Below the pieces are notes generated by a model that was not told the DNA's origin, made no database searches, and worked only from the letters and a program-made list of their open reading frames with translations. A stretch of DNA of 6,056 nucleotides from GCA-016700035 sp964646575 (GTDB lineage Bacteria > Patescibacteriota > Saccharimonadia > CAILAD01 > GCA-016700035), in NCBI GenBank assembly GCA_964646575.1, contig CAZYFT010000031.1, positions 1 through 6,056 on the forward strand, read 5' to 3'. This document shows positions 5,050-6,056 of the stretch, one piece after another (positions within the stretch are counted from its first letter, which is position 1; each line of letters opens with the position of its first letter). Made by a program: the position numbers and the translations under genes.

Positions 5050-6056
5050 CTAGTGATCAGTCGCTACACGCGCCACTTCTTCTACTGTGGTCACACCTGT
5101 AAGCGCCTTTAAATACCCATCTTGCTGCATGGTAAGCATTCCGTCTTTGATGGCCTGAGTCTGAATATCGTTGGTTGTTGCTCGGTTTAAGAGTAACTTT
5201 TCCATTGCTGGATTCATTTCAAACACCTCAAAGATACCGATGCGCCCCGAGTAACCTTCCTTGCACTCGTCGCAGCCTACCCCCTTATACAAAGTATAAG
5301 CGTTTTGGCTATACAGTGGCAAACCCTGATAGCCATATTCTTGTTCTTTAGCCTGAACTTCGGCCTGATTTTTAGGCAAGAATGGACCGATAATTTTGTT
5401 GATTAGCTCCACTGCCGTTCCTGGCGCGGCATAAGCCTGCTTACATTTTTGACACACGCGACGAACCAAGCGCTGACCAATTACCGTATTTACTGTAGAA
5501 GCGATCAGGAAGGGCTCGATCTTCATATCAAGCATACGCGGGAGCACACCCGCGGCCGAGTTGGTGTGAAGCGTTGAAAGCACCGTGTGCCCCGTAAGTG
5601 CCGCCTGCACTGCAAGGTCGGCTGTTTCTGCATCACGAATCTCTCCCACCAGCACTACATTTGGGTCTTGACGCAAGATAGAGCGCAAACCATTAGCGAA
5701 TGTCAGCCCGACGGCAGTATTTACCTGGATCTGGTTAATGCCTTCCATTTTATATTCCACCGGGTCTTCGAGCGTCACAATATTAATTGCCACCGACTTA
5801 ATCGCAGCCACAACTGCATAAAGCGTTGTGGACTTACCGGAGCCAGTTGGCCCAGTTGAAAGAATCATGCCGTGAGGCTTATGAATACCTGAAGTAATAA
5901 GTCGCAGACTACGCCCTCTAAACCCGAGTGTGTCCAAAGTTATGTTTTGAGCGTTCTTATCCAAAATACGGATCACCACCTGCTCGCCATAACTAATCGG
6001 CGCAATCGCAATACGTAAGTCTACTTCACGACCGGCAAACATATAAACCGCCTGTC
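5050..6056 (-). CDS. pilB: Type IV pilus assembly (extension) ATPase PilB, 5' end missing
   Basis: Cytoplasmic GspE/PilB-family hexameric ATPase that powers pilin extraction from the membrane and pilus extension. The reading frame is open to the right edge (first whole codon at 6054-6052), so the ATG at 6042 is internal and the N-terminal domains are missing. Counting residues from that Met: arginine-rich GREVDLRIA near 4-12, Walker A GPTGSGKST at 64-72, Asp box TLEDPVEY at 90-97, Walker B VVLVGEIRD at 129-137 and His box TLHTNSA at 157-163. A four-cysteine zinc site follows, CQKC at 197-200 and CDEC at 257-260, then GRIGIFEVF. The zinc site is typical of PilB/GspE and absent from PilT, which separates the two ATPases here. 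The spacing between the two CxxC pairs looks long for the family. The gene stops with TAG, 21 bases before pilT, with which it is probably co-transcribed. Confidence 0.96.
   Translation of the reverse strand, partial: QAVYMFAGREVDLRIAIAPISYGEQVVIRILDKNAQNITLDTLGFRGRSLRLITSGIHKPHGMILSTGPTGSGKSTTLYAVVAAIKSVAINIVTLEDPVEYKMEGINQIQVNTAVGLTFANGLRSILRQDPNVVLVGEIRDAETADLAVQAALTGHTVLSTLHTNSAAGVLPRMLDMKIEPFLIASTVNTVIGQRLVRRVCQKCKQAYAAPGTAVELINKIIGPFLPKNQAEVQAKEQEYGYQGLPLYSQNAYTLYKGVGCDECKEGYSGRIGIFEVFEMNPAMEKLLLNRATTNDIQTQAIKDGMLTMQQDGYLKALTGVTTVEEVARVATDH

Noticed and set aside
5050..6042. Treating the ATG at 6042 as the pilB start
   Set aside because: The frame continues upstream to the edge (Q-A-V-Y before this Met), family alignment needs more sequence, and no ribosome site precedes it. 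The gene is truncated by the window.
182..6056. Alternative genetic code (UGA as Gly or Trp, as in some CPR lineages)
   Set aside because: All frames are intact under the standard code with no internal TGA, so nothing calls for recoding.
1..6056. CRISPR arrays, tRNA or rRNA genes, insertion sequences, attachment sites
   Set aside because: No spaced direct repeats, cloverleaf-like segments, transposase frames or terminal inverted repeats were seen. Genes fill the window apart from gaps of at most about 80 bases.

Overview
The window reads as one type IV pilus (T4P) gene cluster, entirely on the minus strand. All 6 kb are accounted for and no credible plus-strand gene was seen. In transcription order (right to left) it holds: the 3' part of pilB (extension ATPase, cut by the right edge), pilT (retraction ATPase), pilC (platform protein), a short major-type prepilin, pilD (prepilin peptidase), a long 305-residue minor prepilin, and the first 60 codons of a further minor prepilin cut by the left edge.

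The source looks like a bacterium with moderate GC. The pilB-pilT-pilC-pilin-pilD order with two FimT/GspI-like prepilins, and no pilMNOPQ genes among them, would fit a monoderm-type pilus such as those of Patescibacteria/CPR (for example Saccharibacteria). That placement is inferred from gene order and general character, not from a database match. The standard genetic code suffices: about 1,900 codons read with no in-frame stop. All six visible stop codons are TAG, which is unusual.

Two regions differ in spacing. From pilB to pilC the genes are tightly packed (gaps of 21 and 12 bases), with a good ribosome binding site before pilT and a weak one before pilC. From the pilin onward the intergenic DNA carries regulatory signals. 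A TTGACG/TATCAT promoter starts at the base after the pilC stop. A perfect AAGGAGGT precedes the pilin. A GC-rich hairpin with a T-run follows it. A consensus TATAAT lies 7 bases before the pilD ATG, so pilD may be transcribed without a leader. A TGGTATACT extended -10 lies before the long minor prepilin. The pilin therefore looks like its own highly expressed unit, while pilD and the minor pilins are re-initiated separately.

Together the genes could make a working dynamic pilus. PilD cleaves and methylates the prepilins, PilB and PilC drive assembly, PilT drives retraction, and the minor prepilins would prime or cap the fibre. The least conventional parts are the Pro/Ala-rich extension at the PilT N-terminus and the large four-cysteine minor pilin. 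No wholly new system is visible.
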